A stretch of DNA of 64,000 nucleotides from Luteococcus peritonei (GCF_039526385.1 NZ_BAAAIX010000019.1:4750-68749), one strand, 5' to 3'; positions 7,985 to 17,031 are shown, counted from the stretch's first letter. The notes: generated by a model from the letters alone, not told the origin. Translations and numbers: made by a program.

Positions 7985-8652
7985 GCACCATCCTGATCGC
8001 CGAGGACACCGCCTCGATCGCCTCCTTCGTGGAGAAGGGGCTGCGGGCCGCGGGCTACCAGACGGCCACCACCACCGACGGCCAGACCGCCCTGCTGCTG
8101 GCCGCCAGCGGCGGCTTCGACCTGATGATCCTGGACATCGGCCTGCCGGTGATGGACGGCTTCGAGGTGCTGCAGGAGCTGCGGCGGCGCGGGAGCACCA
8201 TGCCGGTGGTCATCCTGTCGGCGCGCGACTCGGTGACCGACACGGTGCACGGGCTGGAGGGGGGCGCCAACGACTACGTCACCAAGCCCTTCCAGTTCGC
8301 CGAGCTGCTGGCGCGCGTCAGGCTCCGATTGGCCGAGCCCGCCGGACGGCCGGTGGCCTCGCCCGACCTGGTGGCGGCGGGCCTGCGCCTCGACGTGCTG
8401 GCCCGACGCGTGGAGGTGGACGGGGCCGAACCTCTGGACCTCACCGCCCGCGAGTTCCGGCTGCTGGAGGTCTTCATGACCCACCCCGGCCAGGTGCTCA
8501 GCCGCGAGCAGCTGCTGGGCATGGTCTGGGAGATGGACTTCGACCCCTCGTCCAATGTGGTGGATGTCTTCGTGCGCTCGCTGCGGGGCAAGATCGGCAG
8601 CCAGCGGATCGAGACGGTGCGGGGGATGGGCTACCGGCTGCGCGAGGCCTGA
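7981..8652 (+). CDS. OmpR/PhoB-family response regulator
   Basis: 223 residues. The receiver domain (1-118) has the acidic pair in IAEDTAS, the phospho-acceptor Asp in LMILDIGLP (about residue 52) and the conserved Lys in NDYVTKPF. The C-terminal winged helix (about 130-223) shows LTAREFRLLEVFMTHPGQVLSREQL and VVDVFVRSLRGKIG..RIETVRGMGYRL, typical of DNA-binding OmpR/PhoB domains. The GTG start overlaps the kinase stop by 4 bases. It is the last gene of the module and presumably regulates that module or other envelope genes; no target site could be defined. Confidence 0.93.
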   Translation: MSTILIAEDTASIASFVEKGLRAAGYQTATTTDGQTALLLAASGGFDLMILDIGLPVMDGFEVLQELRRRGSTMPVVILSARDSVTDTVHGLEGGANDYVTKPFQFAELLARVRLRLAEPAGRPVASPDLVAAGLRLDVLARRVEVDGAEPLDLTAREFRLLEVFMTHPGQVLSREQLLGMVWEMDFDPSSNVVDVFVRSLRGKIGSQRIETVRGMGYRLREA

Positions 8653-8686
8653 CCCGGCGCCGATCGCTCGGCGCCGGGCCCTGCGC

Positions 8687-11600
8687 TCAGCGCGGGGAGG
8701 GCGGCATGTGGCCGAAGCGGTGCAGCGTCTGGCTGATCGCCTGCTCGCGCAGGAAGCCCAGCAGCTCCCGGCGGCCGGTGGCCAGCACCGGGCCGGTCAC
8801 CAGGGCCACCGATGGGTTCGCCACCACCAGACCGGCCGGGTCGCCCACCACGCGCACCCGCACGTCACGGTCGGAGGCCAGCCGGCGGCTGAACTGCTCG
8901 TCGCTCTCGTGACTGACGCTGGTCCCGGCCACGAAGGCCGGCAGCGCCACCGACGGATCGGCCGAGACCTGCACCGCGCAGCCGGCGAGCTGCGCGGCGG
9001 CCAGCAGCCGCACCAGGTCGGCCGGGCGGGCGCCGGCCTGCATCCGCACCCAGGCCCGAGGGAAGGGTCGGTAACGGAACTCGTTGCGCTCCACCTGAAG
9101 GCCGCTGGCGTCGTGCCCGGTGGCGAATTCGGCGCCCCAGACGGCGGCATCGCTGCCGAGTGCCACCTCCACCCAGGCGCGGTCGTCGGCCGACAGGCCG
9201 CCCAGCTCCTGGGCGGCACGGGCCACCAGCCGCTGCTGGGCAGGCGTGGGTGCGGTGCGGAACTGCGGCAGCCCGTCCTCGCGCCAGGTGCCCAGCTGGG
9301 CGACGTAGTTGGGGCCGCCCGCCTTGGCGCCCGGACCGACGCTGGAGCCCTTCCAGCCGCCGAAGCTCTGGCGCTGCACGATGGCACCGGTGATGTGGCG
9401 ATTGACATAGGCATTGCCCACCTCGACCGCCTCCAGCCACTGCTCGATCTCACGCTCGTCGAGCGAGTGCAGGCCACCGGTGAGGCCGAATCCGGTGGCG
9501 TTCTGCCAGTCGACCGCCTGCTCCAGGTTCTTGGCGTGCATCAGGCCCAGCACCGGCCCGAAGACCTCGGTGGTGTGGAACCAGCTGCCGGGGCGCACCC
9601 CGGTCTTGACGCCGGGGGACCACAGGCGGCCCGAGTCGTCGAGGCGACGAGGCTCCACCAGCCAGCTCTCGCCGGGCTCCAGGGTGGTCAGCGCCCGCTC
9701 CAACTTCTCCGAGGGCGGCTCGATCAGCGGGCCCATGCCGGTGGACAGGTCGGTGGGCCAGCCCACCCGCAGCGAGCGCACCGAGTCGACGAGCTGGTTG
9801 CGGAAGCGGTCGGACTCGGCCACCGAGCCCACCAGGATGCCCAGGGAGGCCGCCGAACACTTCTGCCCGGCATGACCGAAGGCGGAGCGCACCAGGTCCG
9901 CCACGGCCAGGTCGTAGTCGGCCGAGGGGGTGATGACCAGGGCATTCTTGCCCGAGGTCTCGCCGTACACCCGCGCCCCACGCGGCCGTTCGGAGCGCCA
10001 GGACTGGAAGAGTTCGGCGGTGGCGGTGGCGCCGGTGAGCACCACCGTCTCGACGGCCGGGTGGCTGACCAGGGCCTGGCCCACCTCGTTCTCCTCGGTG
10101 CGCACCACCTGGAAGAGGTCGGTGGGGATGCCGGCGGCCCACAGCGCCTCGGCCGCGACCTCCAGGCAGGCGGGGGTCTGCGGGGCCGGCTTGATCACCA
10201 CGGCGCTGCCGGCGGCCAGCGCGGCCAGCACGCCACCGATCGGGATGGCCACCGGGAAGTTCCACGGCGGGGTGACCAGCACCAGCCGGTCAGGGGTGAA
10301 GCTGGCGCCGTCGGCCATCAGGCCGCGGGTGAGCTGCTCGGCGCTGTCGGCGTAGTAGCGGGCGAAGTCGATCGCCTCGCTGATCTCCGGGTCCGCCTCG
10401 CCGACGGTCTTGCCGGCCTCGTGGCACATCACGCCCAGCAGTTCCAGGCGTCGAGCCTGCAGCTGGCGTGCGGCCTCCCGCAGCAGGTCGGCACGCTCCG
10501 CCACCGGGCGCGCCAGCCAGGCCGGCTGGGCGGACAGCGCGGTGGCCACGACGGCCTCCACCTCGTTCACGCTGCCCAGCACCCGGCTGCGGGGCTCGCG
10601 AGGCCCGGCGGCCAGCGCCTCGGTGACCGCTGTGCGGTTCTCGTGCAGGGCGGGGTCGGTGTCGGGGGTGTTGCTGAAGCGGTCGCCGATCCAGGCCGGC
10701 TCGGGACTGCGGCGCCGGCCGCGGAAGGTGCTCTCGATGGCCTGCACCGAGGCCCGGAAGCGCTGCTCCTGGTCGGGCATGGCTTCAGGATTGTCGGCGA
10801 AGAAGGCGTGCAGGAAGTTCTCCGGCTGGGCGTTCTCCTCGAGCCGGCGCACCAGGTAGCTCACCGCCACGTCGAAGTCCTTCGGCGCGACGATCGGGGT
10901 GTAGAGGATGACCGTGCCCACGGTGTCTCGCACGGCGCGGGCCTGCGAGGGACTCATGCCCTGCAGCATCTCCACGTCCATCCGCTCGGTGGCACCGCGA
11001 CGGGTGGCCAGCAGGTGTGCGAAGGCCAGGTCGTAGAGGTTGTGGCTGGCCACGCCCACGCGCAGCGCACCGGCCGCCTCGTCCGAGAGGGCGCGGTCCA
11101 CCAGGTGCAGGTAGTTGGCGTCCACCTCGGGCTTGCTGCCGTAGGGGGCCACCGCCCAGCCGTGCAGCTCTGCGTCGACGGCCTCCATGGCCAGGTTGGC
11201 ACCCTTCACCAGGCGTACCTTCACCGGGGCGCCGCCGCCCGCGACGCGTTCCCGCGCGAAGTCCAGGATCCGGGTGAAGGCGGCATCGGTGTCGGGCAGG
11301 TAGGCCTGCAGCACGATGCCGGCCTCCAGATCGGTGAACTCCGGCTCGGACAGGATGGTGCGGAAGACCTCGATGGTGAGGTCCAGGTCCCGGTACTCCT
11401 CCATGTCCAGGTTCACGAAGGCGTGCGGGCTCTTCGCCTTCGCCGCCCGGTAGAGCGGACGGAGCCGCTCGACGCAGCGCTCGACGGTGCCGGGGGTGTC
11501 CCAGGTGGAGATCTGGCTGACCAGCGAGCTCACCTTGATCGAGACGTAGTCGACGTCGGAACGCTCCAGCAGCGCCAGGGTGCGGTCCGCGCGGGACTCC

Positions 11601-12076
11601 GCCTCGGCCTCGCCCAGCACCGCCTCGCCCAGCAGGTTGATGTTGAGCCGGAAGCCGTCGGCCTGCGAGGCGGCCAGGTGCTTGCCCAGCGCCGGGTCCT
11701 GGGCGTCCACCACCAGGTGGCCGACCAGCTGGCGCAGCCGTTTGCGCGCCACCGGGACCACCACCTGCGGGGAGACCCGCGCGGCCACGGCGCCGGCGCC
11801 CAGCAGGCCACGGTCCACCTTGCCCAGGAAGCCGGAGGCGTCGGCCGCGGAGATCCGGCTCAGCTCACGGGCGGCCACCTTCACGTCCTCGGGGCGGGCC
11901 ACCCGGTCGACGAAGCGGACCGCCAGGTCCAGGCCGGCCGCATCGCCCAGCAGGGCGGCCAGCTGGCCGGTGGTGGCCTGCTCGGCCGGGGTCGCGCCCT
12001 GCTGCGTCGCCGTGGCCCACTGCTCGGCCAGCTCGACGGCAGGGTCCACCAGGTCCATCAGATCGTCGTTGGTCAT
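8687..12076 (-). CDS. putA: Bifunctional proline dehydrogenase / L-glutamate gamma-semialdehyde dehydrogenase
   Basis: 1129 residues, the usual size of actinobacterial PutA. It oxidises proline to pyrroline-5-carboxylate with FAD and then to glutamate with NAD+. The proline dehydrogenase barrel spans about 90-390 (VSSLVSQ, VNLDMEEYRDLDLT, YLPDTDAAFTR, VRLVKGANLAMEAV). The aldehyde dehydrogenase spans about 500-950 with VTPPWNFPVAIP, VYGETSGKNALVI and the catalytic Cys in FGHAGQKCSAASLG (about 738). No N-terminal DNA-binding domain is present. ATG 12076 is preferred; in-frame codons further upstream run into the divergent phoH promoter. It is a single-gene unit, convergent with the response regulator. 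Confidence 0.95.
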   Translation of the reverse strand: MTNDDLMDLVDPAVELAEQWATATQQGATPAEQATTGQLAALLGDAAGLDLAVRFVDRVARPEDVKVAARELSRISAADASGFLGKVDRGLLGAGAVAARVSPQVVVPVARKRLRQLVGHLVVDAQDPALGKHLAASQADGFRLNINLLGEAVLGEAEAESRADRTLALLERSDVDYVSIKVSSLVSQISTWDTPGTVERCVERLRPLYRAAKAKSPHAFVNLDMEEYRDLDLTIEVFRTILSEPEFTDLEAGIVLQAYLPDTDAAFTRILDFARERVAGGGAPVKVRLVKGANLAMEAVDAELHGWAVAPYGSKPEVDANYLHLVDRALSDEAAGALRVGVASHNLYDLAFAHLLATRRGATERMDVEMLQGMSPSQARAVRDTVGTVILYTPIVAPKDFDVAVSYLVRRLEENAQPENFLHAFFADNPEAMPDQEQRFRASVQAIESTFRGRRRSPEPAWIGDRFSNTPDTDPALHENRTAVTEALAAGPREPRSRVLGSVNEVEAVVATALSAQPAWLARPVAERADLLREAARQLQARRLELLGVMCHEAGKTVGEADPEISEAIDFARYYADSAEQLTRGLMADGASFTPDRLVLVTPPWNFPVAIPIGGVLAALAAGSAVVIKPAPQTPACLEVAAEALWAAGIPTDLFQVVRTEENEVGQALVSHPAVETVVLTGATATAELFQSWRSERPRGARVYGETSGKNALVITPSADYDLAVADLVRSAFGHAGQKCSAASLGILVGSVAESDRFRNQLVDSVRSLRVGWPTDLSTGMGPLIEPPSEKLERALTTLEPGESWLVEPRRLDDSGRLWSPGVKTGVRPGSWFHTTEVFGPVLGLMHAKNLEQAVDWQNATGFGLTGGLHSLDEREIEQWLEAVEVGNAYVNRHITGAIVQRQSFGGWKGSSVGPGAKAGGPNYVAQLGTWREDGLPQFRTAPTPAQQRLVARAAQELGGLSADDRAWVEVALGSDAAVWGAEFATGHDASGLQVERNEFRYRPFPRAWVRMQAGARPADLVRLLAAAQLAGCAVQVSADPSVALPAFVAGTSVSHESDEQFSRRLASDRDVRVRVVGDPAGLVVANPSVALVTGPVLATGRRELLGFLREQAISQTLHRFGHMPPSPR

Positions 12077-12185
12077 GGCCCCAAGATAGCCACGTCCGCC
12101 GACAGTTCTGCAGCCCGGGGTGCGCCGCGCGCGAAACTTCGTCTCCCGGCGGGAAAAGGGCTGGGGAAGTGTCGGTGGCGCCACC

Positions 12186-12191
12186 TACACT
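12186..12191 (+). promoter_or_regulatory. -10 box of the phoH operon
   Basis: TACACT lies about 50 bases before the proposed phoH start and downstream of the in-frame ATG at 12120, which argues against that ATG as the start. No consensus -35 hexamer is visible. Confidence 0.5.
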
Positions 12192-12236
12192 GGTCGACGT
12201 CCACGGACCCGCCGGGTCCCGTCCCTCGGAGGAATC

Positions 12237-13301
12237 CTGACCAGTCCCGAAGCAGAGCGCCGCGAGGTGCCCCAGCCCAGCGCCACCCGCCGCCTCACCG
12301 TGCCGGCCTCCATCCCGATGGTGAACGTGGTCGGTCCCCGTGACGACTTCCTCACCGTCCTGGAGAAGGAGCTCGACGCCGACATCCTGGTGCGGGGCAA
12401 CGAGATCACGCTGACCGGCGGCGCCGCCGACATCGCCCTGGCGGCCGACGTCTTCACCGAGATGATCACCGTCCTGCGCACCGGCCAGGGCCTGACCCGC
12501 GAGACGGTGGAGCGGATCGTCGGGATGACGGCCGAGGAGGTCAGCCCCGCCGAGGTGCTGACCCACAACATCCTCAGCACCCGCGGCAAGTCGATCCGCG
12601 CCAAGACGCTGAACCAGAAGCGCTACGTGGACGCCATCGATGCCAACACCATCACCTTCGGCATCGGCCCGGCCGGCACCGGCAAGACCTACCTCGCCGT
12701 GGCGAAGGCGGTCCAGGCGCTGCAGCGCAAGGAGGTCACCCGGATCATCCTGACCCGCCCCGCCATCGAGGCGGGGGAGCGGCTGGGCTTCCTGCCCGGC
12801 ACGCTGAACGACAAGATCGATCCCTACCTGCGTCCGCTCTACGACGCCCTGCACGACATGATGGACCCCGAGGCGGTGCCGAAGCTGCTCACCGCCGGGA
12901 CCATCGAGGTGGCGCCGCTGGCCTACATGCGCGGCCGCACCCTGAACGACGCCTTCATCATCCTGGACGAGGCCCAGAACACCTCGATGGAGCAGATGAA
13001 GATGTTCCTGACCCGGTTGGGTTTCAACTCCAAGATCGTGGTCACCGGCGACATCACCCAGGTGGACCTGCCCAACGGGCAGCCCTCCGGTCTGCGCGGC
13101 GTGCAGCAGATCCTCGACGGGGTGGCCGACATCGCCTTCTGCAACCTCACCAACCGCGACGTGGTGCGCCACCGCCTGGTGGGCCGCATCGTGGCCGCCT
13201 ACGACCAGTACGAGAGCACCGATGCGGTGGTGCAGCAGGCCTTCGACCGGCAGAACCGCGCCACCCGTCGCTCTGTCGAGTTCCGCGGGGAGAAGCGATG
13301 A
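12237..13301 (+). CDS. phoH: PhoH-family ATPase
   Basis: Cytosolic P-loop ATPase of the PhoH/PhoL family, 354 residues from the chosen start. An N-terminal KH-like domain (VVGPRDDFLTVLEKELDADILVRGNEITLTG) precedes the ATPase domain with Walker A GPAGTGKTYLA (about 144-151) and Walker B AFIILDEAQN. PhoH proteins are linked to RNA metabolism and ribosome assembly. The start is unusual: GGAGGA (12228-12233) is followed three bases later by CTG at 12237, no ATG/GTG/TTG lies in frame nearby, and the resulting N-terminus matches the expected family start. GTG 12267 is the alternative. The stop overlaps ybeY by 4 bases (ATGA). Confidence 0.9.
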   Translation: MTSPEAERREVPQPSATRRLTVPASIPMVNVVGPRDDFLTVLEKELDADILVRGNEITLTGGAADIALAADVFTEMITVLRTGQGLTRETVERIVGMTAEEVSPAEVLTHNILSTRGKSIRAKTLNQKRYVDAIDANTITFGIGPAGTGKTYLAVAKAVQALQRKEVTRIILTRPAIEAGERLGFLPGTLNDKIDPYLRPLYDALHDMMDPEAVPKLLTAGTIEVAPLAYMRGRTLNDAFIILDEAQNTSMEQMKMFLTRLGFNSKIVVTGDITQVDLPNGQPSGLRGVQQILDGVADIAFCNLTNRDVVRHRLVGRIVAAYDQYESTDAVVQQAFDRQNRATRRSVEFRGEKR

Positions 13302-13753
13302 TCGACCTGAACAACGAGTCCGGCATGGAGGCCGACGAGCAGGGCCTGATCCGGCTGGCCGGCTTCGCGCTGGAGCAGCTGCGGATCCATCCGCAGAGCG
13401 ATCTGTCGATCCTGCTGGTGGACGAGCCCACCATGGAGAACTACCACGTGCGCTTCATGGACCTGCCCGGCCCCACCGACGTGATGAGCTTCCCGATGGA
13501 CGAGCTGCGCGCCCCCGAGGACGACGAGGAGGCGCCCCAGGGGCTGCTGGGAGACATCGTGCTCTGCCCGGCCGTCACCGAGCGACAGGCCGCCGAGAAC
13601 GGTCGGCGTCCCGAGGAGGAGGCCGAGTACCTGCTGATCCACGGCCTGCTGCACCTGCTCGGGCACGACCACGCCGAGCCCGAGGAGAAGGCGGTCATGT
13701 TCGGTCTGAACGACCAGATCATCGCCGCCTGGCAGGCTCGCCAGCAGGCGTGA
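13298..13753 (+). CDS. ybeY: rRNA maturation endoribonuclease YbeY
   Basis: 151-residue single-domain metalloprotein. It carries the zinc-binding signature HGLLHLLGHDH (about 115-125), with the three His ligands of the UPF0054 family, and the conserved upstream block PTDVMSFPMDE. YbeY matures the 3' end of 16S rRNA and takes part in 70S quality control. It overlaps phoH by 4 bases, and the phoH-ybeY-CNNM-era order is standard in actinobacteria, which supports the assignment. Confidence 0.95.
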   Translation: MIDLNNESGMEADEQGLIRLAGFALEQLRIHPQSDLSILLVDEPTMENYHVRFMDLPGPTDVMSFPMDELRAPEDDEEAPQGLLGDIVLCPAVTERQAAENGRRPEEEAEYLLIHGLLHLLGHDHAEPEEKAVMFGLNDQIIAAWQARQQA

Positions 13754-13842
13754 TGCCGTCCCCTGGCGCCCCCGCCCGTAGGATGGTGCGGTGGGCGCCG
13801 TCGTGTCCCGCCTCCCGAGACCGGAAAGAGTGATCTGCGCAC

Positions 13843-15168
13843 GTGACCGAGCGCCACTGGATCGAAATCGCCGTCGCCCTGGTCTGTGCCGTGCTGGGCT
13901 TCCTGCTGGCCGCCGCCGAGACCGCCCTGACCCACACCGGCAAGGCCCGCGCCGACAAGCTCGTCGAGGACGAGCAGGGCGGCGCCAAGCGGCTGCGCAC
14001 CATCACCGAGGACCCCGCGCCCTATGTGAACACCACCATGCTGGTGCGCACGGTCTTCGAGATCACCGCCATCGTGCTGGTCTGCCACGTGGTCTTCGCC
14101 CACTTCCAGGTCTTCTGGCAGCGCATCGCGCTGGCCGCCGCCGTCATGGTGCTGGTCAGCTTCATCCTGTGGGGCGTGGCGCCGATCACCATCGGACGCC
14201 AGCGCTCCGACCGGGTGGCGCTGCGCGCGGCCGGCCCGGTCTCGGTGCTCACCAGCCTGTTCGGGCCGCTGCCGCAGCTGATGATCCTGATCGGCAATGC
14301 GCTGACCCCGGGGCGCGGTTTCGCGGACGGACCGTTCAGCTCGGAGGCCGAGCTGCGTGACCTGGTGGACCAGGCCGAGGCCAGCGACGTGATCGACTCC
14401 GGCGAGAGCCGCATGATCCACTCCGTCTTCGAGCTGGGCGACACCATCGTGCGCGCCGTGATGGTGCCGCGACCCGACGTGGTCTTCATCCAGCAGGACA
14501 AGACCCTGCGCCAGGGCCTCTCGCTGGCCCTGCGCTCGGGCTTCAGCCGGATCCCCGTCGTCGGCGAGGGCCTGGACGACGTGGTGGGCATGGTCTACCT
14601 CAAGGACATGGTCAAGCGCTCCTACGACAACCCGGAGGCGGAGCGCCACGAGACCATCGCCAGCCTGATGCGCCCGGCGCACTTCTGCCCGGACTCCAAG
14701 CCCGCCAACGAGCTGCTCCACGAGATGCAGCGCGACCGCAACCACGTCGTGATCGTGGTCGACGAGTTCGGCGGCACCGCCGGCCTGGCCTCCATCGAGG
14801 ACATCCTGGAGGAGATCGTGGGCGAGATCGTCGACGAGTACGACGCCGAACCCACCCTCACCGAACAGCTGGAGCCCGGTGTCTACCGGATCAGCGCCCG
14901 GCTGCCGATCGACGAGCTCGGCGACCTGTTCGGCCTGGAGCTGGCCGACGAGGACGTCGACACCGTGGGCGGCATGATGGCCAAGCAGCTGAACATGGTG
15001 CCCATCCCGGGCAGTGTCGTGGACTGGGAGGGTGTGCGGGTGGAGGCCGAGAAGGCCTCGGGACGCCGCCACCAGATCGACACCTGCCTGGCCCGGCTCA
15101 CGCCGGGCGAGGACGCCATCGAGGAGCAGCGCGACGTCGATCGCGTCGAGGAGGAGCAGCATGGCTGA
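13843..15168 (+). CDS. CNNM/CorC-type hemolysin-family membrane protein
   Basis: 441 residues. The N-terminal DUF21/CNNM membrane domain (about 1-160) has four hydrophobic helices and the family feature AAAETALTHTGKARADKL. It is followed by a CBS pair (about 205-330: VMVPRPDVVFIQQDKTL, VVGMVYLKDMV, VVIVVDEFGGTAGLASIEDILEEIVGEI) and a C-terminal CorC_HlyC domain (about 345-430). Relatives act in Mg2+/Co2+ efflux or homeostasis; 'hemolysin' is a historical name. GTG 13843 has a GGAAAGAG-like site 12 bases upstream. The 3' end overlaps the start of era. Confidence 0.9.
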   Translation: MTERHWIEIAVALVCAVLGFLLAAAETALTHTGKARADKLVEDEQGGAKRLRTITEDPAPYVNTTMLVRTVFEITAIVLVCHVVFAHFQVFWQRIALAAAVMVLVSFILWGVAPITIGRQRSDRVALRAAGPVSVLTSLFGPLPQLMILIGNALTPGRGFADGPFSSEAELRDLVDQAEASDVIDSGESRMIHSVFELGDTIVRAVMVPRPDVVFIQQDKTLRQGLSLALRSGFSRIPVVGEGLDDVVGMVYLKDMVKRSYDNPEAERHETIASLMRPAHFCPDSKPANELLHEMQRDRNHVVIVVDEFGGTAGLASIEDILEEIVGEIVDEYDAEPTLTEQLEPGVYRISARLPIDELGDLFGLELADEDVDTVGGMMAKQLNMVPIPGSVVDWEGVRVEAEKASGRRHQIDTCLARLTPGEDAIEEQRDVDRVEEEQHG

Positions 15169-16189
15169 CAAGTACGCGGACCAGAAGCCGACGCCGGAGC
15201 GGATGCCGACGCTCGCCGAGCTGATGGGCGACGACTTCGACCCGGAGACCGACATCGACTGGACCGGTGACAAGAGCTTCCGCTCCGGCTTCGCCTGCTT
15301 CGTGGGACGCCCCAATGCCGGCAAGTCCACCCTGACCAATGCCCTGGTGGGCGCGAAGATCGCGATCACCAGTTCCAAGCCGCAGACCACCCGTCACTCG
15401 ATCCGCGGCATCGTGAACCGCGAGGACTCGCAGCTGGTGCTGATCGACACCCCCGGCCTGCACAAGCCCCGCACCCTGCTGGGCCAGCGGCTCAACGACC
15501 TGGTGCGCGAGACCTGGACTGAGGTGGACGTGATCGGTGTCTGCCTGCCCTCCAACCAGCCGATCGGGCCCGGCGACACCTTCCTGGTGGGCGAGATCGC
15601 CAAGCTGCCCAAGAAGCCCAAGCTGGTGGCGCTGGCCACCAAGACCGACCTGGTCAGCGGTGACACGCTGCGCAAGCACCTGGTGGAGATCCAGCAGCTG
15701 GAGGAGAAGCTCGGCATCAGTTGGGAGACCATCATCCCGTGCTCGGCGGTGGCCGGGGAGCAGGTGGACGTAGTGGCCGACGAGCTGGTCAAGCTGCTGC
15801 CCTACGGCCCCGCCTTCTACCCCGACGGCGAGCTGACCGACGAGCCCGACGAGACCTTGGTCAAGGAGCTGATCCGCGAGGCCGCCCTGGAGGGCGTGCG
15901 TGACGAGCTGCCGCACTCCATCACCGTCGAGATCGACGAGATGGGCCTGCGCGAGGGGCGCCCGGAGGACAAGCCCTTGCTGGATGTCTTCGCCTCGATG
16001 ATCGTGGAGCGCGACTCCCAGAAGGGCATCATGATCGGCCACAAGGGCGAGCACCTGCGCGAGGTGGGCACCCGGGCCAGGCACCAGATCAGCGCCCTGC
16101 TCGGCACCCCGGTGCACCTCGATCTCAAGGTCAAGGTGCTCAAGGACTGGCAGCGCGACCCCAAGTACCTGAACCGGCTGGGTTTCTGA
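15161..16189 (+). CDS. era: GTPase Era
   Basis: 342 residues, about 40 longer than typical Era because of an acidic N-terminal extension before FACFVGRPNAGKSTLTNALVG. G1 is GRPNAGKST, G3 is DTPGLHKP, and G4 appears as TKTD in VALATKTDLVSG. The C-terminal KH domain (about 265-342) has the Era pattern GIMIGHKGEHLREVGTRARHQI. Era is a cytosolic GTPase that binds the 3' end of 16S rRNA in 30S assembly. ATG 15161 follows GAGGAG and overlaps the CNNM stop. The GTPase and KH parts are complete. Confidence 0.95.
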   Translation: MADKYADQKPTPERMPTLAELMGDDFDPETDIDWTGDKSFRSGFACFVGRPNAGKSTLTNALVGAKIAITSSKPQTTRHSIRGIVNREDSQLVLIDTPGLHKPRTLLGQRLNDLVRETWTEVDVIGVCLPSNQPIGPGDTFLVGEIAKLPKKPKLVALATKTDLVSGDTLRKHLVEIQQLEEKLGISWETIIPCSAVAGEQVDVVADELVKLLPYGPAFYPDGELTDEPDETLVKELIREAALEGVRDELPHSITVEIDEMGLREGRPEDKPLLDVFASMIVERDSQKGIMIGHKGEHLREVGTRARHQISALLGTPVHLDLKVKVLKDWQRDPKYLNRLGF

Positions 16190-16250
16190 GGCCTGACCGC
16201 AGGGCGGCACGGGCTTCCGGGGCGCGGGCCGGATCTGGAAGGATCGGCCC

Positions 16251-16802
16251 ATGAGCGACCTGGTCCTGGAATCCGTCCACCCTTCCGGAGGCATCAAGAA
16301 CGGCGCGCTGGTGCGGCGGGTGCATCCCACCTCGCTGAGCACGCTGATCTGCTTCACCACGCCGCACGGGCTCTACCACGTGCACAACCGGATCGAGTTC
16401 GACGACGCCGACCCGCGCCACTGGACCCACTACCTGCACCACGACCGGGACCGGTTCGTGGAGCGTGAGCACGAGGCCTCCGACCCCGGCGACGTCGTCC
16501 CCAGCTTCGCCGAGTACCTGCTGGTGGGCGAGCTGCTCGACTCCGGTGAGCAGGAGCTGGCCTTCACCATGCTCATCGAGTCCGGCGGCTCGCTGAGGCC
16601 CGCCGTGCTGCGCCACGAGGGCGACGAGGTGGGCCTCTACCTGGACGGCGAGCTGGTCAACCGCCACCGCGTCGTGGGCGAGGACATCATCGCCTCCGAC
16701 TGGGGTGGGCTGGGATCGCGCCGGGTGGATGACGTCGGCGAGCTGATGGAGGGCCTGGACGAGCAGGTGGCCATCCGGGTCAGGATGTTCCTCGACGAGT
16801 GA
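16251..16802 (+). CDS. Conserved hypothetical protein
   Basis: 183-residue soluble protein, not recognised. There is no signal peptide, membrane segment or nucleotide-binding motif. The sequence is rich in His and acidic residues in the middle (HNRIEFDDADPRHWTHYLHHDRDRF written in parts: RIEFDDADPRHW, then YLHHDRDRF), so metal binding is conceivable. ATG 16251 has GGAAGGA seven bases upstream. It stands alone between era and the leuA leader and is oriented with both. Confidence 0.6.
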   Translation: MSDLVLESVHPSGGIKNGALVRRVHPTSLSTLICFTTPHGLYHVHNRIEFDDADPRHWTHYLHHDRDRFVEREHEASDPGDVVPSFAEYLLVGELLDSGEQELAFTMLIESGGSLRPAVLRHEGDEVGLYLDGELVNRHRVVGEDIIASDWGGLGSRRVDDVGELMEGLDEQVAIRVRMFLDE

Positions 16803-16855
16803 GCCGGCGTCCCACGTCGTGGGAAGCAATCCCGCAGCCGCGCAGCCGATGTGGC

Positions 16856-16861
16856 TAGAGT
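16856..16861 (+). promoter_or_regulatory. -10 box of the leuA leader transcript
   Basis: TAGAGT ends seven bases before the ATG of the leader peptide, placing transcription start at or next to that ATG, so the leader peptide is probably translated from a leaderless 5' end. Confidence 0.5.
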
Positions 16862-16868
16862 GTCCGCC

Positions 16869-16937
16869 ATGGCCAGGACGAGGCATCCCCGGTACGCACC
16901 GGGTCGACTGCTCCTTGTGTGCCGTAGCGAGGCCTGA
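16869..16937 (+). CDS. leuA leader peptide with consecutive Leu codons
   Basis: 22-codon ORF reading MARTRHPRYAPGR, then three successive leucine codons CTG CTC CTT (16908-16916), then VCRSEA and TGA. It begins at the predicted transcription start and ends 94 bases before leuA. Leader peptides rich in the end-product amino acid are used for ribosome-mediated attenuation, and leucine leader elements before actinobacterial leuA have been predicted before. The Leu codons fall in the segment that can pair with the leuA Shine-Dalgarno, which strongly supports a regulatory role. Confidence 0.72.
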   Translation: MARTRHPRYAPGRLLLVCRSEA

Positions 16938-17029
16938 TCCCACGGCCGGCATCCTCGCTGCGGAGCCCTGTCACGCCATCGCGTGCACGTCGGCGGAAGA
17001 CACCCCCTAGAACCGCAGCAAGGAAGCAG
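16908..17029 (+). promoter_or_regulatory. Leucine-responsive translational attenuator of leuA
   Basis: Three mutually exclusive pairings are visible. (1) The Leu codons CTGCTCCTT (16908-16916) can pair with AAGGAAGCAG (17020-17029), which contains the leuA Shine-Dalgarno, with one bulged base. (2) CCTCGCTGCGG (16953-16963) can pair with CCGCAGCAAGG (17013-17023), again hiding the Shine-Dalgarno, with one mismatch. (3) TAGCGAGG (16925-16932) can pair with CCTCGCTG (16953-16960), opposing pairing 2. A ribosome stalled at the Leu codons would block pairing 1 and free leuA. No U-tract terminator is present, so control is probably at translation. Confidence 0.6.
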
Positions 17030-17031
17030 AG

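Noticed and set aside
12120..12236. ATG 12120 as phoH start
   Set aside because: It lies upstream of the -10 box, without a ribosome binding site, and adds residues unlike the family.
8555..12343. Open reading frame of 1262 codons on the plus strand opposite putA
   Set aside because: It is a shadow of putA: high third-position GC leaves the opposite strand open. It has no family motifs, starts inside the response regulator gene and runs into phoH.
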